Source: Pseudodonghicola flavimaris
Lineage (GTDB): Bacteria > Pseudomonadota > Alphaproteobacteria > Rhodobacterales > Rhodobacteraceae
Assembly: GCF_030164425.1 (NCBI RefSeq)
Contig: NZ_JASNJD010000030.1
Coordinates: 1 to 44,811, forward strand
DNA length: 44,811 nucleotides
Reading direction: 5' to 3'
Shown here: in pieces, positions 8,279 to 17,064 of the stretch
Layout: the number at the start of each line of letters is the position of its first letter
Numbering within the stretch: the stretch's first letter is position 1
The notes under the pieces: generated by a model
Told to the model about the DNA's origin: nothing
Databases searched by the model: none
Seen by the model: the letters and a program-made list of their open reading frames with translations, nothing else
Translations under genes and position numbers: made by a program

Positions 8279-9136
8279 TCAGGCGAAGCGCGCCGCGCCG
8301 TTGTTCAGAACAACCACGTCGCGTGCCGGAATAGATGCTCGAAACCGGGCCTCGCCGTCCTCTTCCCAGATTTCGAACCGCACGGTTTCGCCGGGATAGA
8401 CCGGCGCCGAGAACCGAACATCCAGACCGACAAGCCGGGCAGAATCATAGTCAAGCAACGTCTTTAGAATCGCCCGGGCCGCCAGCCCATAGGTCGCCAG
8501 ACCATGCAGGATCGGGCGGTCGAACCCGACAGAACGGGCAACATCCGGGTCAGCATGAAGCGGATTGAAATCACCGCTGAGACGATAAATAAGGGCTTGG
8601 CGCGGCAGGGTATCGATATCACATACATGATCAGGCGCCCGATCAGGCAGCACTGCGGGTGCCGGACCCGCTTGGTTTTCACCGCCGAACCCCCCATCAC
8701 CGCGACAGAAAGCCGACATCGCCACGCGCGCCAGTTTTTCACCGCTGTCCGCGTCGATAATATCACGGCTTTGGTAAATGACGGCTCCCTTGCCCTCGCC
8801 CTTGTCGGCGATGAAGTCGATCTTGCTGCGGCCGACAATCCGGCCAGTTGTCGGCAGCGGCTTGTAGATGTCGAGCCACTGTTCGCCGTGCAGCACTTTC
8901 TGCCAGTTTACGCCGGTCTTGGGATCGCGCAGCCAGAAGCCGGGATACCCCAAAATGACCGCCATCGAGGGAACTGCCTTGAGCCCGTCCTCATAGACAT
9001 AGGCCAGCTCCTTTTTGTCGGTCGGATCCTCGCCGAACCCAAGGCCGAGTGCATACAGGATGGTATCCCGTTCGGTCAGCGTCTGTTCGATTTCCTCAAA
9101 GTCCCAGTTCGACAATGCCTCGAAATCCAATGGCAT
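8279..9136 (-). CDS. Two-domain MaoC-type enoyl-CoA hydratase 2
   Basis: 285 residues with two hot-dog halves, the size of the hydratase-2 part of peroxisomal multifunctional enzyme 2. The N-terminal half (YALGLGFGEDP, AVILGYPGFW) is the degenerate substrate-binding hot dog. The C-terminal half has the hydratase-2 motif in YRLSGDFNPLHADPDVA, with catalytic Asp, Asn and His, followed by RPILHGLATYG. It should convert a trans-2-enoyl-CoA to the (3R)-hydroxyacyl-CoA, and enzymes of this type handle 2-methyl-branched and steroid side-chain substrates. The start at 9136 has GGGAGGAAAG upstream. It lies between the thiolase-like gene and the racemase-like gene. Confidence 0.88.
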   Translation of the reverse strand: MPLDFEALSNWDFEEIEQTLTERDTILYALGLGFGEDPTDKKELAYVYEDGLKAVPSMAVILGYPGFWLRDPKTGVNWQKVLHGEQWLDIYKPLPTTGRIVGRSKIDFIADKGEGKGAVIYQSRDIIDADSGEKLARVAMSAFCRGDGGFGGENQAGPAPAVLPDRAPDHVCDIDTLPRQALIYRLSGDFNPLHADPDVARSVGFDRPILHGLATYGLAARAILKTLLDYDSARLVGLDVRFSAPVYPGETVRFEIWEEDGEARFRASIPARDVVVLNNGAARFA

Positions 9137-9159
9137 TTACTTTCCTCCCTTAGTTGCCG

Positions 9160-10311
9160 TCAGAGCGTGTTTTGCGATCCAAGTATCGCCGTGACCTGGC
9201 TGGACAGCACACCGCCGTTGCCATGCGCCAGCGCCAGGTCGATATCCTTCAACTGAATGCCCGGCGCGTCGCCACGGATCTGACGAGCAGCCTCGATCAC
9301 TGTGAAGATGCCGTACATCCCGGGGTGCACGCAGGACAGGCCGCCGCCATTCGTGTTCACCGGCAACACGCCGCCAGGCGCGATGCGTCCGCCCTCGACA
9401 AAGGCCCCTCCCTCGCCCTTCGCGCAGAACCCAAGATCTTCGAGAAACAAAATCGTGTTGATGGTGAAGGCATCATAGAGCTCGACCGCCTGGATATCCG
9501 CAGGGGTCACTCCGGCCGCCGCAAAGGCGCGCGCGCCCGAGTCGCGGGCCGCGGTCACGGTGAAATCCTTCATCTGGGAAATCTGCCGGTGCGAGCTTGC
9601 CGCAGCACTGCCCAGCACATAGGCAGGTGCCTTCGGGAAATCCCGGGCGCGGTCCGCGCGGACCATTACGATCGCGCCGCCACCGTCGGTGACAAGACAA
9701 CAGTCGCGCACGGTCAATGGATCGCCCACCATGCGCGAACCCAACACGTCCTCGCGGGTCAGCGGGCCGCGCTCGAACGCTTCGGGGTTGCGCTGCGCCC
9801 AGGCCCGCGCGGCAACGGCCACGTCGGCCAGCTGTTCGCGGGTGGTACCATATTCATGCATGTGCCGCGCCGCCGCCATCGCATAGGCCGAGATCGGATA
9901 GCGCGGATTATACGGCGCCTCGTAGGCCGGCGGACGTGAAGCGGTCACCAGTCTGCCCGACGCGGTGCGCTGGTTGGAGCCATAAACAATCAGCGCGACA
10001 TCACACAGACCGGCGTCCAGCGCCATGGTCGCGGACGTCAGGTAGTTTACGAAGGACGAACCGCCCGACATCGTGCCATCAATGAAACGGGGCTGGATGC
10101 CCAGATACTCCGCCGCCATAAGCGCCGGCATGCTGTCTTCCATCATGGTGCAAAACAGCCCGTCGACGTCGGACAGTTTCAGCCCGGCATCGCCAAGCGC
10201 CGCAAGCGCAGATTGCGCCATGACATCATAGGCCGTCAGGCCATGGGCTTCTCCGAGACCGGCATGACCGGTTCCCACGATGGCGGATTTCCCCCGAAGT
10301 TCAGTGGTCAT
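9160..10311 (-). CDS. Thiolase-superfamily protein lacking the Cys nucleophile (Ltp2-like)
   Basis: 383 residues of the SCPx/lipid-transfer thiolase subfamily (GTGHAGLGEAHG at the N-terminus, VELYDAFTINTI in the C-terminal half, GGGLSCVHPGMYG near the end). Where degradative thiolases carry the nucleophilic Cys, residues 79-87 read GTMSGGSSF with no Cys. The steroid side-chain aldolase Ltp2 has likewise lost thiolase Cys and works with a DUF35 partner in a retro-aldol cleavage that releases propionyl-CoA. Here a DUF35 gene ends 3 nt upstream, supporting the same partnership. True thiolysis is not excluded. Start at 10311 is immediately after the DUF35 stop. Confidence 0.83.
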   Translation of the reverse strand: MTTELRGKSAIVGTGHAGLGEAHGLTAYDVMAQSALAALGDAGLKLSDVDGLFCTMMEDSMPALMAAEYLGIQPRFIDGTMSGGSSFVNYLTSATMALDAGLCDVALIVYGSNQRTASGRLVTASRPPAYEAPYNPRYPISAYAMAAARHMHEYGTTREQLADVAVAARAWAQRNPEAFERGPLTREDVLGSRMVGDPLTVRDCCLVTDGGGAIVMVRADRARDFPKAPAYVLGSAAASSHRQISQMKDFTVTAARDSGARAFAAAGVTPADIQAVELYDAFTINTILFLEDLGFCAKGEGGAFVEGGRIAPGGVLPVNTNGGGLSCVHPGMYGIFTVIEAARQIRGDAPGIQLKDIDLALAHGNGGVLSSQVTAILGSQNTL

Positions 10312-10314
10312 GGC

Positions 10315-10692
10315 CTATCCCTCCGACGGTTTGAAAAGCACGGCCGGAACACCCTCGGCCTCGCCCACGAATGCGGTTACAGGCATGTCGATGACGACCT
10401 CACCCGGGGCAATGCCCTCGACCCGGCTCATCATCCGGACACCCTCGTCCAGCTCGACGACGCATACGTTGTAGTCGCCGCCCCGTTCGGGCTTTCGGCG
10501 CACGACTGTTGTGGTGTGGACCCGTCCCTTGCCGCCGGCCTGCTTCCACGAAATCGCGGTGCCATGACAATGTGGACACAGGACTCGCGGGAAAAAGTGA
10601 TAGGCCCCGCAGTCGTCGCACTTGGGCAGCAGGATCTCTCCCTCTGCCAGCGCGCGTTGGAAAAGCTGGTCTGGTCCTTTGGCATCCTGCAT
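10315..10692 (-). CDS. DUF35 OB-fold protein with zinc ribbon, partner of the thiolase-like protein
   Basis: 125 residues. A short N-terminal helix is followed by a rubredoxin-like zinc ribbon with Cys25, Cys28, Cys39 and Cys42 (KCDDCGAYHF, VLCPHCHG), then an OB-fold beta domain ending in VPAVLFKPSEG. DUF35 proteins bind acyl-CoA and act as obligatory partners of thiolase-superfamily enzymes such as Ltp2 and of some HMG-CoA synthase-related enzymes. It is first in the minus operon, with AAGGAG before ATG 10692 and the palindrome at 10745-10760 in the divergent promoter region. Confidence 0.88.
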   Translation of the reverse strand: MQDAKGPDQLFQRALAEGEILLPKCDDCGAYHFFPRVLCPHCHGTAISWKQAGGKGRVHTTTVVRRKPERGGDYNVCVVELDEGVRMMSRVEGIAPGEVVIDMPVTAFVGEAEGVPAVLFKPSEG

Positions 10693-10744
10693 TGGCGTTC
10701 TCCTTCAAGCGACCCAGTCTTTGTTTAAGCGTATTGATAATCTT

Positions 10745-10760
10745 TCTAACAATTGTTAGA
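10745..10760. promoter_or_regulatory. Palindromic operator, site 2 (TCTAACAATTGTTAGA)
   Basis: A perfect 16-bp palindrome in the 104-bp gap between the divergent starts at 10692 (minus) and 10797 (plus). One bound dimer could control both the DUF35-led operon and the CoA-transferase pair. It has the same half-sites as sites 1 and 4, with a different central tetranucleotide. Confidence 0.75.
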
Positions 10761-10796
10761 TTTAGTCAACCTTTCAGGATCAATTGAGAGAAACTC

Positions 10797-11942
10797 ATGT
10801 CAGGTTCAGACTTAGCCCCCCTTTCCGGCAAACTCGTCGTTGCGTTGGAACAGGCAGTCGCCGCGCCTTTTTGCTCCTCGCGGCTGGCCGACGCCGGCGC
10901 GCGCGTGATCAAGATCGAACGCAAGGGCGCAGGCGATTTCGCCCGCGCCTACGATACCGCCGCCAACGGTGAAAGCGCCTATTTCACATGGCTGAACCGA
11001 GGCAAAGAATCGGTCGCCTTGGACATTAAAGCCGACGAAGACCGTGAAATCCTGCTCAGGATGCTGGAAAACGCAGATGTGTTTATTCAGAACCTGCTGC
11101 CGGGCGCGCTGGCCAAGCTGGGGCTCGATTCCGCGAGTCTGCGAGAGAGCTTCCCGCGTCTAGTGACCTGCGACATCACCGGATATGGCGAAGACGGCCC
11201 GATGCGCAACGCCAAGGCCTATGACCTTCTGGTGCAATGCGAGAGCGGTCTGGCATCAGTGACCGGTACACCCGACGGACCAGGACGGGTGGGCGTGTCG
11301 GTCTGCGATATCGCCACCGGTATGACAGCCCATGCTGGAATCTGCGAAGCACTTGTCGGGCGTGATCGCACCGGCAAGGGCAGCGGCGTTTCCGTGGCAA
11401 TGTTTGATGTGATGGCCGACTGGATGTCGGTTCCACTGCTGTATCACGATTACCTTGGCAAGCCGACACCTCGTGTCGGACTGAACCACACGGTCATTTG
11501 CCCGTACGGGGCCTATGAATGCAAGGACGGTCAGCTTGTCGTCATTACCGTGCAACACAACGGCGAATGGCAACGGTTCTGTGAACACATACTGGGCGAT
11601 GCGGCTTTGGCAACCGACCCCCGGTTCCATGACAACACGTCGCGAATTGAAAACAAACCCGCGCTCGAAGTTCTCATCAAGGCCGTGTTCGCCTCGCATG
11701 ACCGCGCCGAGATGCTGAAGCGGCTTGACGCTGCGGGCATTGCCTCGGGCGCGGTGAACGACGTGGCGACCCTGTCCGGTCACCCCCAGCTTGACCGGTC
11801 CGTAATTCGCACGCCTTCCGGTGAAATCAACGTCCCGACCCCCCCGATCCGGCGCAGCCTCGGCGAAACGGCACTGGGCCCCTGCCCGGCCTTCGATGCG
11901 CAAGGCAAAGCCCTTCGCGCCGAGTTCGGCCGTCGTTCATAA
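10797..11942 (+). CDS. Family III (CaiB/BaiF) CoA-transferase, first of a pair
   Basis: 381 residues. Family features are the N-terminal CoA-binding stretch (RLADAGARVIKIER), DVFIQNLLPGALAKLGL, ITGYGEDGP, and AYDLLVQCESG, whose Asp is in the position of the transferase nucleophile. YDLLVQ-type motifs resemble mesaconyl-CoA and succinyl-CoA dependent members. The reaction would move CoA from one thioester to a free acid without ATP, through a mixed anhydride on Asp. The start has GAGAG upstream and follows the palindrome by 36 bp. The 33-nt gap to the next transferase gene suggests an operon; products could form a two-step or heteromeric transferase. Confidence 0.87.
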   Translation: MSGSDLAPLSGKLVVALEQAVAAPFCSSRLADAGARVIKIERKGAGDFARAYDTAANGESAYFTWLNRGKESVALDIKADEDREILLRMLENADVFIQNLLPGALAKLGLDSASLRESFPRLVTCDITGYGEDGPMRNAKAYDLLVQCESGLASVTGTPDGPGRVGVSVCDIATGMTAHAGICEALVGRDRTGKGSGVSVAMFDVMADWMSVPLLYHDYLGKPTPRVGLNHTVICPYGAYECKDGQLVVITVQHNGEWQRFCEHILGDAALATDPRFHDNTSRIENKPALEVLIKAVFASHDRAEMLKRLDAAGIASGAVNDVATLSGHPQLDRSVIRTPSGEINVPTPPIRRSLGETALGPCPAFDAQGKALRAEFGRRS

Positions 11943-11975
11943 AAACGGTGGGCAACTAAAAGGGTGGACAACCAA

Positions 11976-13142
11976 ATGACCGCTGAGAACAAACCGGGGC
12001 TTCTTCAAGGCGTGAAGATCGTCGATCTGACTTCTGTGGTTTTCGGACCTTTGGCGACGCAGATGCTGGGCGATCTGGGGGCCGATGTGATCAAGGTGGA
12101 AGGCCCCGAGGGCGATCTTCTTCGCCAGGTCCAGCCATCGCGCAACAAGCTGATGGGTGCCGCTTTTCTGGGGGCCAACCGTAACAAGCGCAGTGTCGTA
12201 CTGGACCTAAAAACGCAAACCGGTCGCGATCAGTTGCGCAAACTGCTCATCGATGCCGATGTGATGATTTCGAGCATTCGGCCTGCGGCGCTGGCCAGAT
12301 TGTCTTTGGATCCCGAAACTCTACGCCAGGAAAACCCGAACCTGATCATGGTATCCGCCACCGGTTTCGGGCAGGACGGGCCCTATGCCGCCAAGCCTGC
12401 ATTCGACGATTCCGTCCAGTCGGTGTCGGGATTGGCCAGCTTGGCAACCTTGCGCGACCCTGGGGTACCGCCCGCTTATGCCCCGACAATTCTCGCCGAC
12501 AAGCTTGGCGGGGTCACCGCCGCCTATGCCGTGATGGGTGCCCTGTTCCACCGCGAACGTACTGGAGAGGCCCAGCATGTCGAGGTTCCGATGTTTGAAA
12601 CGCTGGCCGCCTTCCTGTTGGCCGAACATATGGATGGGGCCACCTTTGAAGAGACTCCGCAGGATTTCGGCTATGCCCGCATGCTGGTTCCGCACCGGCG
12701 TCCAGTTCAGACCGCTGATGGCTACATCACCATTCTGCCCTACACCAACGTACAATGGGCACGGTTTTTCAAGGCGGTTGGGCGCAATGACATGATCGAC
12801 CATGTCTGGGTCACGGACATGGACACCCGTAGCCGCAACATCGGCGCGGTATACGATATGGTGGCGCAGATTGCGCTGACCCGGACCACGAATGACTGGC
12901 TTGCCCTGATGGAGCAGGCAGACATACCAGCCATGCCGGTGCGCAACCTGTCAGATTTGCCGAACGATCCCCATCTTGCCGCGACCGGGTTCTTTCAACG
13001 GATTGATCACCCGACCGAAGGTGCGATCTGGACGACACGCCCGCCGATACGCTTCTCAGCGACCCCGGCGCGACATGATCATCGCCCGGCCCCGCGACTT
13101 GGGGAACACAGCGACGAAATTCTGGGGCCGGGTAGGGAATAG
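11976..13142 (+). CDS. Family III (CaiB/BaiF) CoA-transferase, second of a pair
   Basis: 388 residues from ATG 11976, with AGGG 12 nt upstream; a GTG at 11964 would add four residues. Motifs are VVFGPLATQMLGDLGADVIKV, SIRPAALARLSL, ATGFGQDGP and AFDDSVQSVSG, with the catalytic-type Asp. It is more distant from the first transferase than expected of a recent duplicate. It ends 21 nt before the convergent acyl-CoA dehydrogenase gene, and I see no terminator in that gap. Probable role is activation of the imported acid or handling of a dicarboxylic intermediate; the donor is unknown. Confidence 0.86.
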   Translation: MTAENKPGLLQGVKIVDLTSVVFGPLATQMLGDLGADVIKVEGPEGDLLRQVQPSRNKLMGAAFLGANRNKRSVVLDLKTQTGRDQLRKLLIDADVMISSIRPAALARLSLDPETLRQENPNLIMVSATGFGQDGPYAAKPAFDDSVQSVSGLASLATLRDPGVPPAYAPTILADKLGGVTAAYAVMGALFHRERTGEAQHVEVPMFETLAAFLLAEHMDGATFEETPQDFGYARMLVPHRRPVQTADGYITILPYTNVQWARFFKAVGRNDMIDHVWVTDMDTRSRNIGAVYDMVAQIALTRTTNDWLALMEQADIPAMPVRNLSDLPNDPHLAATGFFQRIDHPTEGAIWTTRPPIRFSATPARHDHRPAPRLGEHSDEILGPGRE

Positions 13143-13163
13143 CCCCACCCGGCACCGGACGGA

Positions 13164-14321
13164 TCAAACGTCCATCGAACGTGCGATCAATTCCTTCATG
13201 ATCTCGTTGGTGCCGCCATAGATCATCTGGACCCGGCTGTCGGCATAAAGACGCGCGATGGGGTATTCCATCATGAAACCGTAACCACCGTGCAGTTGCA
13301 GGCATTCATGCATGACCTCGTTCTGCGTCTGGCTGCCCCACCATTTCGCCATCGAAGCCGTGGCCGTATCAAGTTCGCCCGCTTCAAGACGCGCGAGCCC
13401 ATCATTGACGAAGGAACGTAGCAATTCGGCCTTGGTTTTGCATTCCGCCAGTTTGAAGCGCGTATTCTGGAAGTCCATGATCCGGCTTCCAAATGCCTTG
13501 CGGTCCTGAACATATTTGACCGTTTCATCGATCGCAAAATCAATAAAACCGAGCGCGGTAATGCCGATCATCAGCCGCTCCCAAGGCAGCTGCTTCATCA
13601 GCTGGTAGAACCCCTGCCCCTCTTCCGGACCAAGCAGGTTCGCCGTAGGCACGCGTACATCTTCGAAGAACAGCTCAGCCGTATCCGAACCTTTCATACC
13701 CAGTTTCTTCAGGTTCCGTCCCCGGCGAAAGCCCTCGGCACCCTCGGTTTCCAGAACGATCAACGAAAGGCCCTTGGCGCCGGCGTTGCGGTCGGTCTTT
13801 GCCACGATCACAACCAGATCCGCCGCGTGCCCGTTGGTGATGAAGATCTTCGATCCGTTGATCTTGTAGTGGTTGCCATCCTTTTCCGCATAGGTTTGTA
13901 CGTTCTGGAGGTCAGAGCCCGTTCCAGGCTCGGTCATGGCAATCGCCGCAACGCTGTCGCCGCTGACCAGTTTCGGCAACCACTTTTTCTTCTGTTCCTC
14001 ACTGCCATATGCGTTGAGATAATGGATTACGATGGACTGGATCCCATAGCCCCAACCCGTATCACCGGTGCGCCCCTGCTCGTAGACGGTAATCGCGTCG
14101 AACCCGATGCCGCCACCGAACCCACCATATTCTTCGGCAATCGAGCCACCCATGACACCCTGCTGACCGACTGTTTTCCAGAAGTCGCGGTCAACAATTC
14201 CCTGTTCCGTCCATTTTTCAATCTTCGGAGCCATCTCTGCATCGAAAAGCCTGCGTGTACTATCGGCGAACATCTTGTGTTCATCCACTGCCCAGCTAGG
14301 GGAGTTCTTAATCAGAGACAT
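13164..14321 (-). CDS. Acyl-CoA dehydrogenase, long-chain (LCAD)-type
   Basis: 385 residues with AIAMTEPGTGSDLQ, INGSKIFITNG, DRKAFGSRIMDFQNTRF and the C-terminal MIYGGTNEIMKELIAR, which closely follows long-chain acyl-CoA dehydrogenase. In that family the catalytic Glu is in helix G and not in the YEGT loop; a Glu is present here in FAIDETVKYV. It would oxidise a saturated acyl-CoA and reduce ETF. The start at 14321 has AGGAAAAA upstream and a degenerate copy of the palindrome 40 bp further up. It appears to be its own transcription unit, because the terminator at 14487-14510 closes the etfA transcript upstream. Confidence 0.9.
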   Translation of the reverse strand: MSLIKNSPSWAVDEHKMFADSTRRLFDAEMAPKIEKWTEQGIVDRDFWKTVGQQGVMGGSIAEEYGGFGGGIGFDAITVYEQGRTGDTGWGYGIQSIVIHYLNAYGSEEQKKKWLPKLVSGDSVAAIAMTEPGTGSDLQNVQTYAEKDGNHYKINGSKIFITNGHAADLVVIVAKTDRNAGAKGLSLIVLETEGAEGFRRGRNLKKLGMKGSDTAELFFEDVRVPTANLLGPEEGQGFYQLMKQLPWERLMIGITALGFIDFAIDETVKYVQDRKAFGSRIMDFQNTRFKLAECKTKAELLRSFVNDGLARLEAGELDTATASMAKWWGSQTQNEVMHECLQLHGGYGFMMEYPIARLYADSRVQMIYGGTNEIMKELIARSMDV

Positions 14322-14360
14322 GAATTTTTCCTATCGATTCAAGCTTGTGTTGAGCCAAAA

Positions 14361-14376
14361 TCTAACAAGTGTTTTG
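14361..14376. promoter_or_regulatory. Degenerate palindromic operator, site 3 (TCTAACAAGTGTTTTG)
   Basis: The left half-site TCTAACA and central TGTT match sites 1 and 2, but the right half has lost AGA. It lies 40 bp upstream of the acyl-CoA dehydrogenase start at 14321. Its position matches the other sites, which is the main reason to list it. Confidence 0.45.
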
Positions 14377-14486
14377 CTTCTTGACAATGAACCGGAGCCG
14401 TTCTGACGAGGCGTCACAAGGCTTAGGACCGCGCGCATCCTGGTCCGTCCGATCCGCTCGCCGCCCATTCGGCTCGTACCAAAAAA

Positions 14487-14510
14487 GGCCCGCCGGGGGT
14501 TCGGCGGGCC
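14487..14510 (-). terminator. Intrinsic terminator after etfA
   Basis: GGCCCGCCG at 14487-14495 and CGGCGGGCC at 14502-14510 form a perfect 9-bp GC stem with a 6-nt loop. On the minus strand it is followed by six T residues (complement of 14481-14486). It ends the transcript that passes through etfB and etfA and lies 34 nt after the etfA stop. The remainder of 14322-14543 holds the promoter region of the acyl-CoA dehydrogenase. Confidence 0.88.
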
Positions 14511-14543
14511 TTTGATGCGTTTTGGCGGGTTGGGCCGTGGCCC

Positions 14544-15470
14544 TTACAGCTTCTCGGTCAGTTCGGGGACGGCCTGGAACAGGTCGGCGACCAGTCCGAA
14601 GTCGGCGACCTGGAAGATCGGGGCTTCTTCGTCCTTGTTGATCGCGACGATGATCTTGCTGTCCTTCATCCCGGCCAAGTGCTGGATCGCGCCCGATATG
14701 CCGGCGGCGATGTACAGATCCGGTGCCACGACCTTGCCGGTCTGACCCACCTGCCAGTCGTTCGGTGCAAAGCCCGAGTCGACGGCGGCGCGGGATGCGC
14801 CAACGGCGGCGCCCAGCTTGTCGGCCAGTTTCTCGATCAGGGCAAAGTTCTCTTCGGAGCCAACGCCGCGCCCGCCGGACACGACCACACCGGCCGAGGT
14901 CAGTTCGGGACGATCCGATGCGGCGACCTTGTCTTCGACCCATTCCGACAAGCCGGGGTCGTCCCCGGCGCCGATGCTTTCGACCGAGGCAGACCCGCCT
15001 TCGCCAGCGGCATCAAAGGTCGAGGTGCGGAAGGTGATGACCTTTTTCACATCCGACGATTTGACGGTCTGAATCGCGTTCCCGGCATAGATCGGGCGCT
15101 CGAACGTGTTGCCATCGACAACGCCGGACACGTCCGACAGGACCATCACGTCCAGCAGCGCGGCAACGCGCGGCATGACGTTCTTGGCGTCCGTGGTGGC
15201 CGGGGCGACGATATGTTCATAGTCACCGGCCAGCGATGCGATCAGCGCGGCGGTCGGTTCGGCCAGGCGGTGACCCAGCGATGCGTCTTCGGCGACCAGA
15301 ACCTTAGCCACACCGTCGATCATGGCGGCGGCGTCGCCTGCGGCAGCAGCAGAGGCGCCCGCGCACAGAACGGTCACATCGCCCAGGGCCTTGGCCGCGG
15401 TCACGGCCTTGGCGGTTGCGTCGATTGCCAGTTCACCATTGGTGACTTCTGCGAGAAGAAGAACAGCCAT
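14544..15470 (-). CDS. etfA: Electron transfer flavoprotein alpha subunit
   Basis: 308 residues, the usual length. The C-terminal FAD domain carries the family signature ([20 protein letters not shown], then GAIQHLAGM and [10 protein letters not shown]). With EtfB it takes electrons from the acyl-CoA dehydrogenases and passes them to ETF:ubiquinone oxidoreductase, which is not in this window. The start ATG overlaps the etfB stop by one base (TAATG). A second, local copy of ETF in a catabolic island suggests a dedicated electron path for its dehydrogenases. Confidence 0.96.
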   Translation of the reverse strand: MAVLLLAEVTNGELAIDATAKAVTAAKALGDVTVLCAGASAAAAGDAAAMIDGVAKVLVAEDASLGHRLAEPTAALIASLAGDYEHIVAPATTDAKNVMPRVAALLDVMVLSDVSGVVDGNTFERPIYAGNAIQTVKSSDVKKVITFRTSTFDAAGEGGSASVESIGAGDDPGLSEWVEDKVAASDRPELTSAGVVVSGGRGVGSEENFALIEKLADKLGAAVGASRAAVDSGFAPNDWQVGQTGKVVAPDLYIAAGISGAIQHLAGMKDSKIIVAINKDEEAPIFQVADFGLVADLFQAVPELTEKL

Positions 15471-16228
15471 TACACAGCCCCCGCTTCTTTGAGTTTTGCG
15501 ACCAGCTCGTCCACCGAGCCGACCATGATACCGGCCGCGCGTGCCGCGGGCTCGGAGGTTTTGACGATTTCCAGACGCGGCGTGACATCAACGCCGTAAT
15601 CATCGGCGGTTTTCTCATCCAGCGGCTTTTTCTTGGCCTTCATGATGTTGGGCAGCGACGCATAGCGCGGCTCGTTCAGGCGCAGGTCCACAGTGACGAT
15701 CGCGGGCATCTTGACCTTGATGGTCTGCAGGCCGCCGTCAACTTCGCGGGTCACGACGGCACTGTCGCCATCGATGCCCATTTCCGAGGCAAAGGTCGCC
15801 TGGCTCCAACCGAGGATCGCCGACAGCATCTGGCCGGTGGCGTTCATGTCGTTGTCAATGGCCTGTTTGCCCGCCAGAACCAGACCGGGCTGCTCTTCCT
15901 CGACCACCTTGGCCAGGATTTTCGCGACGGCCAGCGGCTCGATGTCGGTGTGCACATCATCGGCGGCAACCACCAGAATGGCACGATCCGCACCCATGGC
16001 CAGCGCAGTGCGCAGGGTTTCCTGCGCCTGTTTGACGCCAATGGAAACCACGACGATTTCTTCGGCCTTGCCGGCCTCTTTCAGGCGAATCGCCTCTTCG
16101 ACGGCGATTTCGTCGAAAGGGTTCATCGACATCTTAACGTTGGCCAGATCGACACCGCTTCCGTCCGCTTTGACACGAACCTTCACGTTGTAGTCGATCA
16201 CGCGCTTCACAGGCACGAGTACCTTCAT
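15470..16228 (-). CDS. etfB: Electron transfer flavoprotein beta subunit
   Basis: 252 residues. It begins [20 protein letters not shown] and has the AMP-binding and ETF-beta signature region ([20 protein letters not shown], then [16 protein letters not shown]). AAGGAG precedes ATG 16228. The gene lies 42 nt downstream of a crotonase gene and is probably co-transcribed with it. It forms the heterodimer with EtfA. Confidence 0.96.
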   Translation of the reverse strand: MKVLVPVKRVIDYNVKVRVKADGSGVDLANVKMSMNPFDEIAVEEAIRLKEAGKAEEIVVVSIGVKQAQETLRTALAMGADRAILVVAADDVHTDIEPLAVAKILAKVVEEEQPGLVLAGKQAIDNDMNATGQMLSAILGWSQATFASEMGIDGDSAVVTREVDGGLQTIKVKMPAIVTVDLRLNEPRYASLPNIMKAKKKPLDEKTADDYGVDVTPRLEIVKTSEPAARAAGIMVGSVDELVAKLKEAGAV

Positions 16229-16270
16229 TGGCGTGGTCTCCTTGAGTTTTGCGATAAGGTTTCAACCGAG

Positions 16271-17053
16271 CTAACGGTCTTTGAATTCTGGAGTTCTTTT
16301 TTCCGAAAACGCTTTCATGGCCTCGGGAAAGTCATGCGCGCACAGCAAAACGCTTTGGGCATCGCGCTCGATATCCAGCGCCTCGAGATAGCTGCACTCG
16401 GCTGCGGCGCGCATCACACGCTTGGCGGTCTGAACGCCAAACATCGGGTGCGTTGCAATCTCGCGGGCAATTTCCAGCGCCCGTACCTCGACCTGGTTGG
16501 CCGGCACGCATTCTTCGACAACGCGCAGGTCCCTGGCGGTGCGCCCGTCGATTTCACGGCCCGTGAGCACAAGCATCCGGGCAACGCCCGCACCGGCGCG
16601 CTGCTGAAGCAGCCAGCTTGATCCCGTGTCGGGACAACCGCCGACGCGTGCAAATACTTCGCACAGCCGGGCATCTTCGGCGGCAACGACAATATCCGCC
16701 GACAAGGCCAGGCTGAGGCCCGCGCCAAAAGCCACGCCGCATACCGCGGAAATCAGAGGTTTGCGAAACAGATAGGCCGCGCGTCCGCCATCGTGAACCA
16801 GGTCCACCATTTCCGACGTCGCCCGCGCGCCTTTGGCGATCTCGGACTGAAACCCGACAAGATCGCCGCCGCTGCTGAAATGATCGCCGCCGGTCATGAC
16901 AACGACACGGATCGTAGCGTCCCGTTCGGCTTCGCGCAGAAGCGCCACCAGTTCTTCGACGAACCCGATGCTGTAAGGGTTGCGTTTTGTCGGCTGAAGA
17001 AACCGCAGGATTCCGACAGGGCCATCCCTGTCCAGGCGAATAAGCTCAGTCAT
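16271..17053 (-). CDS. Enoyl-CoA hydratase/isomerase family protein
   Basis: 260 residues, crotonase fold. HFSSGGDLVGF forms the first oxyanion loop and CGVAFGAGLSLALSAD the second. The catalytic region reads EVFARVGGCPDTGSSW: the first position has no clear Glu and the second is Asp, so it resembles isomerase or lyase subgroups more than mitochondrial crotonase. RBS GGAGAC before ATG 17053. The gap from the preceding crotonase gene is only 11 nt. Confidence 0.87.
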   Translation of the reverse strand: MTELIRLDRDGPVGILRFLQPTKRNPYSIGFVEELVALLREAERDATIRVVVMTGGDHFSSGGDLVGFQSEIAKGARATSEMVDLVHDGGRAAYLFRKPLISAVCGVAFGAGLSLALSADIVVAAEDARLCEVFARVGGCPDTGSSWLLQQRAGAGVARMLVLTGREIDGRTARDLRVVEECVPANQVEVRALEIAREIATHPMFGVQTAKRVMRAAAECSYLEALDIERDAQSVLLCAHDFPEAMKAFSEKRTPEFKDR

Positions 17054-17064
17054 TCAAGTCTCCA

